Shown here: positions 1 through 7,359 of the stretch, in pieces
Numbering within the stretch: position 1 is the stretch's first letter
How the letters are laid out: every line of letters begins with the position of its first letter
Source of the DNA: RGIG2707 sp045600065
GTDB lineage: Bacteria > Bacillota > Clostridia > Peptostreptococcales > Anaerovoracaceae
Assembly (NCBI GenBank): GCA_045600065.1
Contig: JAZRXE010000049.1
Span: forward strand, 1-11,842
Direction of reading: 5' to 3'
DNA length: 11,842 nt
Program-made: the position numbers and the translations under genes
Notes under the pieces: generated by a model
What the model saw: only the letters and a program-made list of their open reading frames with translations
What the model was told of the DNA's origin: nothing
Databases searched by the model: none

Positions 1-2887
1 AACCATCGCCGTCAAGTATCTGAAGGCCAACGGCAAACTGGACAAGCTGGACGAATCCGAGGAGATCAACGCCTGCACCGTAAAGATCGAAGTGGAAGCC
101 GACGGAAAGACCGAGCCCTGGCTGCTGTTCTTCAAGAACGAGACCCATAACCATCCCACCGAGATCGAGCCCTTCGGCGGAGCCGCCACCTGCATAGGCG
201 GAGCCATCAGAGATCCCCTGTCCGGAAGAGCCTATGTATACGGAGCCATGCGTCTTACAGGCGCGGCAGACCCCCTGCAGCCCGTATCCGAGACCATACC
301 CGGCAAGCTGCCCCAGCGCAAGATAGTCACCACCGCAGCCGCGGGCTATTCCTCCTACGGAAACCAGATAGGTCTGGCAACAGGCATAGTGGATGAGCTC
401 TATCATCCCGGCTATGCAGCCAAGAGGATGGAGATTGGCGCAGTGATCGCCGCCGCTCCCGCAGAGAACGTGGTCAGAGAAAGACCCGTTCCCGGAGACC
501 TTATCATTCTTCTGGGCGGAAGCACCGGCCGCGACGGCATAGGCGGAGCCACCGGTTCCTCCAAGGCACATAATGTGAAGTCCGTTGAAAACTGCGGCGC
601 AGAGGTCCAGAAGGGCAACGCCCCCGAGGAGCGCAAGCTGCAGCGTTTCTTCCGCAACGCGGAGGCCGCTCCCATGATCAAGCGCTGCAATGACTTCGGC
701 GCAGGTGGAGTATCCGTTGCCATAGGCGAGCTGGCTCCCGGCCTTGAGGTCGATCTTAACGCAGTGCCCAAAAAATACGAGGGTCTGGACGGCACAGAGC
801 TTGCCATAAGCGAGTCCCAGGAGAGAATGGCCGTGGTTATCGACCCCGGGAATCTGGAAAGATTCCTGCAGATCGCAGATTCCGAAAACCTTCAGGCCGT
901 AAAGGTTGCCGAGGTCAAGGCAGAGCCCAGGCTCAGACTTAACTGGAACGGAAAGGCCATAGTGGATATAAGCCGCGAATTCCTTGATTCCAACGGAGCC
1001 GAAAAGCACATACAGGCTGTCCTGGCACCGGCCAAGTACACCCAGCAGCCCGTATCCGGCGGTTTCAAAGACAACTATTTGCGCATCTCTCAGGATCTTA
1101 ACATCTGTTCCAAGAGAGGTCTCTCCGAGCGCTTCGATTCCACCATAGGCGCAGGCACTGTCCTTATGCCCTTCGGCGGAAAGAACCAGCTGACCCCCAT
1201 CCAGGCCATGGTCCAGAAGATATCCATGGAAAAGAAGCATACTGACAACTGCTCAATGATGGCCTGGGGCTACAATCCGTATATAGCTTCCCAGAGCCCC
1301 TATCACGGAGCTTATCTTGCCATAGTCGAGTCCGTCAGCAAGCTGATCGCCACAGGCGCTCAGTTCAAGGACGTCTATCTGACCCTTCAGGAATACTTCG
1401 AAAAGCTGGGAACCGACGAACGCCGCTGGGGCAAGCCCCTTGCAGCAGTTCTGGGAGCCTTCGAGGCCCAGATGCAGCTTGGCATAGGAGCCATAGGCGG
1501 CAAGGATTCCATGTCCGGAAGCTTCGAGGATCTTGATGTTCCTCCCACCCTGGTATCCTTTGCGGTCACAGCCTCCAGAACAGAGAACATCATATCTCCG
1601 GAATTCAAGAAGGCCGGAGATTATCTGGTACGCATAGCTCCGGAATACGGCGCAGACGGACTGCCTCAGGCAGAATCCCTCAAGGCCGTATACGACAAGG
1701 TATGGCGGCTCACAAACAGCGGCAGGGCCAAGGCATGCTACACTCCCGGTATCGGCGGAATTGCGGAGGCTGTAATGAAGATGAGCTTCGGCAACGGCAT
1801 AGGCTTTGAGTACAGTCCGGCCCTGGGTCTGGAAAAGCTGTTCTCCTATGACTACGGTGCTTTCCTTGTGGAGCTGGAGGATCCCGAAGACATGCAGGTG
1901 GTGGGACGCACCACCGAAAAGCAGAGTCTGGTGTTCGGGACCGAAGAGCTGGATATGGCAGAACTTCTGGCAAGTTACGAGGGCAAGCTGGAAAGCGTTT
2001 ACATCTGCAATGACATAGTAAGCCCCGGCAAGGCAGAGAATCTGAGCTATAAGGCAGAAAAGCGGGTAAGCCCGGTCATAAAGACGGCAAAGCCCAAAGT
2101 CCTTATCCCCGCCTTCCCAGGAACCAACTGCGAGTTCGATTCCGCCAAGGCAATGGAGGATGCAGGGGCAAGCGCCGAGATATTCGTGATCAACAATCTG
2201 AGCGCCGCAGGCATAGCCCGCAGCGTGGACGATTTCGCGAAGAAGCTGGCAGAGGCCCAGATGGTGCTGATCCCCGGAGGCTTCTCCGGCGGAGACGAGC
2301 CCGACGGCAGCGGCAAGTTCATCACGGCCTTCTTCCGCAACGCGGCGGTAAAGGATGCCGTAGGCGATCTGCTCGATAAGCGCGACGGCCTTATGTGCGG
2401 TATCTGCAACGGCTTCCAGGCTCTCATCAAGCTGGGTCTGGTGCCCTACGGAAGGATCATCGACACCGATGAAAGCTGCCCCACCCTGAGCTTCAATACC
2501 ATAGCGCGCCACCAGTCCCGCATAGTGCGCACCCGGATCGCTTCCAACAAATCTCCCTGGCTGGCACTCACTCAGGTTGGCGACATCTACAGCGTGCCCA
2601 TCAGCCACGGCGAAGGCCGCTTCCTCTGCTCCGACGAGCTGCTGGCTCAGCTGGCAGAAGGCGGTCAGATAGCGACCCAGTATGTGGACCTGGCCGGCAA
2701 TGCCACCATGGATGTACACTTCAATCCCAACGGCTCCGCAATGGCGGTGGAGGGAATAACCTCTCCCGACGGCAGAGTTTTCGGGAAGATGGGCCACTCC
2801 GAGCGTACAGGCTCCGGACTTTACAAAAACGTATACGGAGATTACGACATCAGGATATTCAAGTCTGCCGTACAATATTTCAAATAA
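1..2887 (+). CDS. purL: Phosphoribosylformylglycinamidine synthase, single-chain, 5'-truncated by window
   Basis: FGAM synthase of purine synthesis: it converts FGAR, ATP and glutamine to FGAM in the cytoplasm. The frame is open from the first complete codon at base 2, giving 961 visible residues. Full single-chain enzymes are about 1,230-1,300 residues, so roughly 270-330 N-terminal residues lie upstream. The GTG at base 92 is internal and not a start. Visible signatures are ETHNHP (codons at 140-157), characteristic of the ATP-binding AIRS-like half; a second AIRS-like half around 1140-1600 with GGKDSMSG; and a C-terminal class I glutaminase domain from about base 2090. The glutaminase has its nucleophile in GICNGFQ (Cys codon 2405-2407) and the His/Glu pair in GHSER (2795-2797, 2801-2803), so the ammonia-producing triad is intact. 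The single-chain layout resembles the clostridial-type clade rather than the split PurL/PurQ/PurS of Bacillus; this clade assignment is from memory of the family. A hairpin terminator follows 12 bp after the stop. Confidence 0.96.
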   Translation, partial: TIAVKYLKANGKLDKLDESEEINACTVKIEVEADGKTEPWLLFFKNETHNHPTEIEPFGGAATCIGGAIRDPLSGRAYVYGAMRLTGAADPLQPVSETIPGKLPQRKIVTTAAAGYSSYGNQIGLATGIVDELYHPGYAAKRMEIGAVIAAAPAENVVRERPVPGDLIILLGGSTGRDGIGGATGSSKAHNVKSVENCGAEVQKGNAPEERKLQRFFRNAEAAPMIKRCNDFGAGGVSVAIGELAPGLEVDLNAVPKKYEGLDGTELAISESQERMAVVIDPGNLERFLQIADSENLQAVKVAEVKAEPRLRLNWNGKAIVDISREFLDSNGAEKHIQAVLAPAKYTQQPVSGGFKDNYLRISQDLNICSKRGLSERFDSTIGAGTVLMPFGGKNQLTPIQAMVQKISMEKKHTDNCSMMAWGYNPYIASQSPYHGAYLAIVESVSKLIATGAQFKDVYLTLQEYFEKLGTDERRWGKPLAAVLGAFEAQMQLGIGAIGGKDSMSGSFEDLDVPPTLVSFAVTASRTENIISPEFKKAGDYLVRIAPEYGADGLPQAESLKAVYDKVWRLTNSGRAKACYTPGIGGIAEAVMKMSFGNGIGFEYSPALGLEKLFSYDYGAFLVELEDPEDMQVVGRTTEKQSLVFGTEELDMAELLASYEGKLESVYICNDIVSPGKAENLSYKAEKRVSPVIKTAKPKVLIPAFPGTNCEFDSAKAMEDAGASAEIFVINNLSAAGIARSVDDFAKKLAEAQMVLIPGGFSGGDEPDGSGKFITAFFRNAAVKDAVGDLLDKRDGLMCGICNGFQALIKLGLVPYGRIIDTDESCPTLSFNTIARHQSRIVRTRIASNKSPWLALTQVGDIYSVPISHGEGRFLCSDELLAQLAEGGQIATQYVDLAGNATMDVHFNPNGSAMAVEGITSPDGRVFGKMGHSERTGSGLYKNVYGDYDIRIFKSAVQYFK

Positions 2888-2899
2888 TTTGTGATTATA

Positions 2900-2929
2900 A
2901 GGGGCTTTACCGTTGACGGTAGAGCCCCT
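2900..2929 (+). terminator. Intrinsic terminator-like hairpin after purL
   Basis: A 13-bp stem (2900-2912 with 2917-2929, one G-U wobble) closes a 4-base TTGA loop, 12 bp after the purL stop. The stem is GC-rich at its base, but the following tract (TTGTGTGATA) has few T residues, so termination may be leaky. The hairpin overlaps the -35 box of the proposed pyr promoter. Confidence 0.75.
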
Positions 2930-2941
2930 TTGTGTGATAAT
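2913..2941 (+). promoter_or_regulatory. Candidate sigma-A promoter of the pyr operon
   Basis: TTGACG at 2913-2918 matches the -35 consensus in 5 of 6 bases. GATAAT at 2936-2941 matches the -10 consensus in 5 of 6, after a 17-bp spacer, and is preceded by TG one base upstream (2933-2934) as in an extended -10. Transcription would start near 2947-2949, only a few bases before the PyrR-type hairpin, giving a leader of about 110 nt. The position relative to the attenuator supports the call; no experimental start is available. Confidence 0.6.
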
Positions 2942-2951
2942 AATCAAAGTA

Positions 2952-2993
2952 AACAATTCTTTAAGTTGATACAGAGATGTCGGCAAGATTGTT
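2952..2993 (+). promoter_or_regulatory. PyrR-type RNA-binding hairpin (anti-antiterminator)
   Basis: A two-part stem-loop. The lower stem pairs 2952-2961 with 2985-2993 (9 bp, T2957 bulged). The internal loop is TAAGTT on the 5' side and GGC on the 3' side. The upper stem pairs GATA (2968-2971) with TGTC (2978-2981) and closes the hexaloop CAGAGA (2972-2977). From established knowledge, PyrR sites in Bacillota carry a CAGAGA-type loop on a four-pair stem with an upstream TTTAA and a purine-rich AAG on the 3' side; all of these are visible here. PyrR charged with UMP/UTP would stabilise this hairpin, free the downstream terminator and shut the operon down. The upper-stem bases differ from the usual AGTC/GGCT but covary to keep pairing. 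Confidence 0.75.
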
Positions 2994-3041
2994 GCAAAGC
3001 GCGAAAGCATTATTATGCCTTGTTTTTGTATGACCTTGCCG
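2981..3041 (+). promoter_or_regulatory. Antiterminator pairing of the pyr attenuator
   Basis: CGGCAAG at 2981-2987 is the exact reverse complement of CTTGCCG at 3035-3041. This 7-bp helix uses the 3' arm of the PyrR hairpin and the 5' arm of the terminator, so it cannot form together with either. That is the standard logic of PyrR attenuation: antiterminator when pyrimidines are low, PyrR hairpin plus terminator when high. The segment between the arms contains a small GCAT-TATT-ATGC hairpin (3008-3019) and irregular pairing. Confidence 0.7.
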
Positions 3042-3057
3042 CATAGGCGAGGTTTTT
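3033..3057 (+). terminator. Intrinsic terminator of the pyr attenuator
   Basis: An 8-bp stem (3033-3040 with 3046-3053, one G-U wobble) has a GCATA loop and runs straight into TTTTT (3053-3057). It lies 3 bases before the pyrC ATG. Transcripts stopped here would be about 110 nt and non-coding. Its 5' arm is shared with the antiterminator and its 3' arm contains GAGG, the only visible pyrC ribosome site. Confidence 0.78.
3049..3052 (+). promoter_or_regulatory. pyrC ribosome-binding site within terminator stem
   Basis: GAGG sits 8 bases before the pyrC ATG and is the only Shine-Dalgarno-like sequence nearby. All four bases are paired in the terminator hairpin, so any transcript that reads through while the hairpin is folded would also have this site hidden. 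Confidence 0.6.
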
Positions 3058-3060
3058 ATT

Positions 3061-4176
3061 ATGTCAGAACTCATCAAGCTCCCCGGTCTTTGCGACGTGC
3101 ACGTACATTTCAGAGAACCGGGGTTTTCGTACAAAGAGACCATAAAGACCGGCTCCATGGCGGCAGCGGCAGGCGGTTATACGGCAGTATGCCCCATGCC
3201 CAATCTGGATCCTGTCCCCGATGATGCAGCCAGCCTTCAGCAGGAGCTGGACATCATAGCAAGGGATGCGGTCATCAACGTCTATCCCTACGCGGCCATA
3301 ACCAGAGGCCAGCTGGGACTGGAGCTGGCAGATCTTCAGGCCATGGACAAGGCCATATCCTTCTCAGACGACGGCCACGGCGTCCAGTCCGACGATATGA
3401 TGCGTGCTGCCATGCTCAAGGCAAAGTCCATGGGAAAGATTATAACCGCCCACTGCGAGGACAACAGCCTGCTGAAGGGCGGCTACATCCACGACGGTCA
3501 GTATGCCAGAGAGCACGGCCACAGAGGCATATGCTCCGAAAGCGAATGGGGACAGATAGCCAGAGATCTGAAGCTGGCAGCAGAGACCGGTGTCTCCTAC
3601 CACGTTTGCCATATCTCAACCAAGGAGAGCGTGGAGCTGATCAGAAAGGCTAAGGCAGCCGGTGTGGATGTGACCTGCGAGACCGGCCCCCATTACCTGG
3701 TGCTGGACGATTCCATGCTGCAGGAAGCAGGCAACTGGAAGATGAATCCCCCCATCAGATCCGCAGAGGACAGGGCATCCCTTATCGAAGGCATCAAGGA
3801 CGGCACCATCGACTGCATAGCAACTGACCACGCCCCCCACAGCGACGAAGAAAAGTCCCGGGGCCTGGAAAAGTCCGCCAACGGAGTCGTGGGCATAGAG
3901 ACAGCCTTCCCCGTGTGCTACACCTATCTGGTGAAGACCGGAGTCATCAGCATGGAAAGGCTGCTGGAGCTGCTGGTATATAATCCCCGCAAGCGCTTTG
4001 GCATACCCCTTGCAGAGGATGACTACAGCCTCTGGGATCTGGACTGCGAATACACTGTTGATCCCGGAAAATTCCTTTCCAAAGGGCATTCCACTCCCTT
4101 TGAGGGCTTCCGTGTATTCGGAAGATGCATGAAGACCGTATGCGGCGGAAAGACCGTATTTGAATATCATCAGTAG
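3061..4176 (+). CDS. pyrC: Dihydroorotase, class I, short form
   Basis: Cyclises carbamoyl aspartate to dihydroorotate, the third step of UMP synthesis, as a cytoplasmic zinc enzyme. It has 371 residues. Metal and substrate motifs are all present: DVHVHFREPG (Asp12, His14, His16, Arg18), FSDDG (101-105), AHCED (His131), CHIST (His184), TGPHY (208-212) and ATDHAPH (Asp256). The C-terminal SKGHSTPFEG is typical of class I enzymes. The protein opens almost directly at the first metal motif and lacks the roughly 45-residue N-terminal beta-sandwich strands found in Bacillus-type PyrC (about 425 residues). The start is secure: the next in-frame codon block upstream ends in TGA at 3031-3033 with no alternative start, and the next Met (residue 33) would remove the metal site. 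First gene of the operon, directly under the attenuator; carB follows after 9 bp. Confidence 0.95.
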   Translation: MSELIKLPGLCDVHVHFREPGFSYKETIKTGSMAAAAGGYTAVCPMPNLDPVPDDAASLQQELDIIARDAVINVYPYAAITRGQLGLELADLQAMDKAISFSDDGHGVQSDDMMRAAMLKAKSMGKIITAHCEDNSLLKGGYIHDGQYAREHGHRGICSESEWGQIARDLKLAAETGVSYHVCHISTKESVELIRKAKAAGVDVTCETGPHYLVLDDSMLQEAGNWKMNPPIRSAEDRASLIEGIKDGTIDCIATDHAPHSDEEKSRGLEKSANGVVGIETAFPVCYTYLVKTGVISMERLLELLVYNPRKRFGIPLAEDDYSLWDLDCEYTVDPGKFLSKGHSTPFEGFRVFGRCMKTVCGGKTVFEYHQ

Positions 4177-4185
4177 GAGGCTCTT

Positions 4186-7100
4186 ATGTCCAAGAGAACT
4201 GATATCAAAAAAGTACTTATCATAGGCTCCGGGCCCATAGTCATAGGTCAGGCAGCGGAGTTCGACTACGCGGGCACTCAGGCCTGCCTTGCTCTGAAAG
4301 AAGAGGGCTACGAGGTCATACTCTGCAATTCCAACCCCGCCACCATCATGACAGACGTACAGATCGCAGACAAGGTCTACATGGAGCCGCTCACTCTGGA
4401 ATATGTGGCTAAGATACTGCGCTACGAGCGCCCCGATGCCATTGTTCCCGGCATAGGCGGTCAGACCGGACTGAATCTGGCCATGCAGTTAGAGAAAAAG
4501 GGCGTGCTCAGGGAATGTGGAGTGGAGCTGCTGGGCACCTCCTCAGAATCCATAGAAAGGGCAGAGGACAGGGAGCTGTTCAAGGAAATGTGCCTGTCCA
4601 TAGGAGAGCCCGTGATACCCTCCGAGATCACCTACAGCATAGAGGAGGCCAGGAAGGCAGCGGCACAAATCGGCTACCCCGTAGTGCTGCGTCCCGCCTT
4701 TACACTGGGCGGCACCGGCGGCGGGTTTGCCGATAATGAAGAAGAGCTTGCGGAGATAGCAGCCAACGCCTTTAAGCTTTCCCCCGTGCATCAGGTGCTG
4801 GTGGAAAAGAGCGTCAAGGGCTACAAGGAGATCGAATTCGAGGTAATGAGAGACTCCGCCGACCATGCCATCACCATCTGCGGCATGGAAAACGTGGATC
4901 CTGTGGGCGTACACACCGGAGATTCCATAGTCGTGGCCCCCATACTGTCCCTTAATGACCACGATCTAAAAATGCTTAACGACAGCGCTCTGAAGATCAT
5001 CAGAGAACTGAAAATAGAAGGCGGATGCAATGTTCAGTTCGCCCTTAACCCCTACAGCAGCGAATACTTCCTCATCGAGGTCAACCCCAGGGTCTCCAGA
5101 TCCTCGGCTCTGGCCTCCAAGGCCAGCGGCTATCCCATAGCCAGGGTCACTGCCAAGATTGCCATGGGCATGCTGCTGGAAGACATCCCCGTAGCAGGCG
5201 GCACAGCGGCCATGGAGCCCTCCTTGGACTACATAGTCGCCAAGTTCCCCAGATTCCCCTTCGACAAGTTCTCCGGAGCCCCCAACACTCTGGGAACCCA
5301 GATGAAGGCCACCGGCGAGGTCATGGGCATAGGCTCCAATCTGGAGGAATGCATGCTCAAATCCGTCAGATCTCTGGAGACCGGTACCTGCCACTTCAGA
5401 CTGGCAAAGTTCGACAGGCAGAGCACTGAGGAAATATACGAATATCTCAGCGAATTCCATGCAGACGGCGTTTACGGAGTGTTCGAGCTGCTGCGCAGAG
5501 GCGAATCCGTGGATAAGCTGCACAAGGCAACCATGATCACACCGCTGTTTCTGGAGAGCTTTGTCCGCATCATAGAGATGGAAAAGAGCCTGGCAGCCGC
5601 AAAGGGCGATATGGAGGTTCTGCGCAGCGCCAAGGTCATGGGCTTTTCCGATGAATACATCGCAAAGCTCTGGGGCATGAGCGAGCTTTCTGTGTTCAAT
5701 GCCAGAAAGCAGGCGGGGATAATACCCTCCTTCCGCATGGTAGACACCCTGCACACGGGCAAGTACATAGCCTATCTGTATTCTTCCTACAGCGGAGCCA
5801 ACATGTCCAGGCTCACGGACAAGAAGAAGATAGTTGTGCTGGGCGCAGGCCCCATCAGAATAGGCCAGGGTGTGGAATTCGACTATTCCACGGTCCACGC
5901 GGTACAGACAATCAGGCGCAGCGGCTACGAGGCCATAATCATCAACAACAACCCGGAGACTGTCTCCACCGACTACACCACCGCAGACAAGCTGTACTTT
6001 GAGCCTCTTACACCGGAAGATGTAATGGCAATAATAGATTTCGAAAAGCCCGAGGGCGTGATCGCGTCTCTGGGCGGCCAGACTGCCATTAATCTTGCAA
6101 GACCTCTTATGGACAGGGGTGTAAAGATCATAGGCACGGACTGCGACGCCATAGACAAGGCAGAAAACAGAGACAGCTTCGAAAAGGTCCTGGAGGAGCT
6201 GAACATTCCCCAGCCCAAGGGCAGGGCAGTCACCAGGATAGAGGACGGCGTTGCGGCGGCAGCCGAAATAGGCTATCCCGTGCTTGTGCGCCCCAGCTTC
6301 GTTCTGGGCGGCAGGGCCATGCAGATAGTGGGCGGCGAGGAAGAGCTGCGCTACTACCTCAAAACGGCAGTAGAGATCGACGAGGACAAGCCCGTTCTGG
6401 TGGATAAGTATATAATGGGCAGAGAGGTGGAGGTCGACGCCATCTGCGACGGTAGAGACGTGTTCGTGCCCGGCATCATGGAGCTGATCGAGCGCACCGG
6501 CGTTCATTCCGGAGACTCGATTTCCGTCTATCCGCCCATCAGCATTTCCGACAAGGTCAAGGGCATTATCCTTCAGTACGCCAAGAAGCTCGGCCTGAGC
6601 ATAGGCATAGTGGGCCTGTTCAATATACAGTTCATAGTGGACAACGAAGACAAGGTCTACATCATCGAGGTCAATCCCAGATCCTCAAGGACCGTTCCCT
6701 TCCTGTCAAAGGCCACTGGCTACAGCCTGGCAGACATCGCCACCGACGTCATACTGGGCAAGAGCCTTAAGGAGCAGGGCATATTCGACCTCTATCCGGC
6801 GGAGAAGCAGCGCTACTATGTAAAGGTACCCGTGTTCTCCTTCAACAAGATCAAGGGTCTGGATGCCTATCTGTCTCCGGAGATGAAGTCCACAGGCGAG
6901 GCCATAGGCTACGACAAGAGCCTTGCCCGTGCCATGTTCAAGGGCATGCAGGCCTCCGGAATGAAGCTTCAGAATTACGGAACGGTGCTGGTCACCATAG
7001 CGGACGCAGACAAGCAGGAGGCTCTGCCTCTGGTGCGCCGCTTCTACGACATGGGCTTCAATATCCAGGCAACTGCAGGCACCGCGAAATTCCTCAAGGA

Positions 7101-7350
7101 AAACGGTATACGCACCAAGGCCCTGGGCAAGATATCCGAGGGCAGCGAGGACATACTCAACGCCATCAGAGAGGGCTATGTAAGCTATGTGGTCAATACC
7201 CGGACCATATCCGGAGTCCACATGGACGACGGCGAAAAGATAAGGCGCTGCGCCACCGAAAACAATGTAAGTCTGTTCACTTCTCTTGACACTGTCCGGG
7301 TTCTGCTGGACGTGCTGGAGGAGACCACAATAACCATTTCCACGATATAG
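4186..7350 (+). CDS. carB: Carbamoyl-phosphate synthase large subunit
   Basis: Makes carbamoyl phosphate from bicarbonate, ammonia and two ATP. It has 1,054 residues (E. coli CarB is 1,073). Two homologous ATP-grasp halves are clear. The first opens with IGSGPIVIGQAAEFDY and carries EVNPRVSRSSAL at 298-309. The second opens with GAGPIRIGQGVEFDYS from residue 553 and carries EVNPRSSRTVPFLSKATG from 828. Between them (about 400-550) is the oligomerisation region, and from about 935 to the end is the MGS-like effector domain. By motif alignment, effector-site residues known in E. coli (Thr974, Thr977, Lys993, Asn1015) match Thr963, Thr966, Lys982 and Asn1004 at a constant offset of 11, but Thr1017 corresponds to Arg1006. 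AGGAGG at 4175-4180 overlaps the pyrC stop. The glutaminase partner gene carA is not beside it, which is unusual for this operon type. Confidence 0.97.
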   Translation: MSKRTDIKKVLIIGSGPIVIGQAAEFDYAGTQACLALKEEGYEVILCNSNPATIMTDVQIADKVYMEPLTLEYVAKILRYERPDAIVPGIGGQTGLNLAMQLEKKGVLRECGVELLGTSSESIERAEDRELFKEMCLSIGEPVIPSEITYSIEEARKAAAQIGYPVVLRPAFTLGGTGGGFADNEEELAEIAANAFKLSPVHQVLVEKSVKGYKEIEFEVMRDSADHAITICGMENVDPVGVHTGDSIVVAPILSLNDHDLKMLNDSALKIIRELKIEGGCNVQFALNPYSSEYFLIEVNPRVSRSSALASKASGYPIARVTAKIAMGMLLEDIPVAGGTAAMEPSLDYIVAKFPRFPFDKFSGAPNTLGTQMKATGEVMGIGSNLEECMLKSVRSLETGTCHFRLAKFDRQSTEEIYEYLSEFHADGVYGVFELLRRGESVDKLHKATMITPLFLESFVRIIEMEKSLAAAKGDMEVLRSAKVMGFSDEYIAKLWGMSELSVFNARKQAGIIPSFRMVDTLHTGKYIAYLYSSYSGANMSRLTDKKKIVVLGAGPIRIGQGVEFDYSTVHAVQTIRRSGYEAIIINNNPETVSTDYTTADKLYFEPLTPEDVMAIIDFEKPEGVIASLGGQTAINLARPLMDRGVKIIGTDCDAIDKAENRDSFEKVLEELNIPQPKGRAVTRIEDGVAAAAEIGYPVLVRPSFVLGGRAMQIVGGEEELRYYLKTAVEIDEDKPVLVDKYIMGREVEVDAICDGRDVFVPGIMELIERTGVHSGDSISVYPPISISDKVKGIILQYAKKLGLSIGIVGLFNIQFIVDNEDKVYIIEVNPRSSRTVPFLSKATGYSLADIATDVILGKSLKEQGIFDLYPAEKQRYYVKVPVFSFNKIKGLDAYLSPEMKSTGEAIGYDKSLARAMFKGMQASGMKLQNYGTVLVTIADADKQEALPLVRRFYDMGFNIQATAGTAKFLKENGIRTKALGKISEGSEDILNAIREGYVSYVVNTRTISGVHMDDGEKIRRCATENNVSLFTSLDTVRVLLDVLEETTITISTI

Positions 7351-7359
7351 GGGGACGGC

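Noticed and set aside
92..94. GTG as a purL start
   Set aside because: The frame is open to the window edge and conserved PurL sequence continues upstream; this is an internal valine codon.
1253..3010. 585-codon open frame on the minus strand opposite purL
   Set aside because: Its sequence has no recognisable family features and mirrors a strongly recognisable PurL on the other strand; scarcity of TTA, CTA and TCA codons in the real gene leaves the antisense frame open.
2992..3016. Alternative pyr promoter TTGCAA...TATTAT
   Set aside because: Spacer of only 13 bp, and a start from it would omit the PyrR hairpin.
3015..3224. Possible leader peptide starting in the attenuator and overlapping pyrC
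   Set aside because: It lacks a good ribosome site and runs 55 codons into pyrC in another frame; the RNA structure explains the leader better than a PyrL-type peptide.
4966..6507. 513-codon minus-strand frame opposite carB
   Set aside because: Shadow of CarB for the same codon-bias reason; no ribosome site or domain pattern seen.
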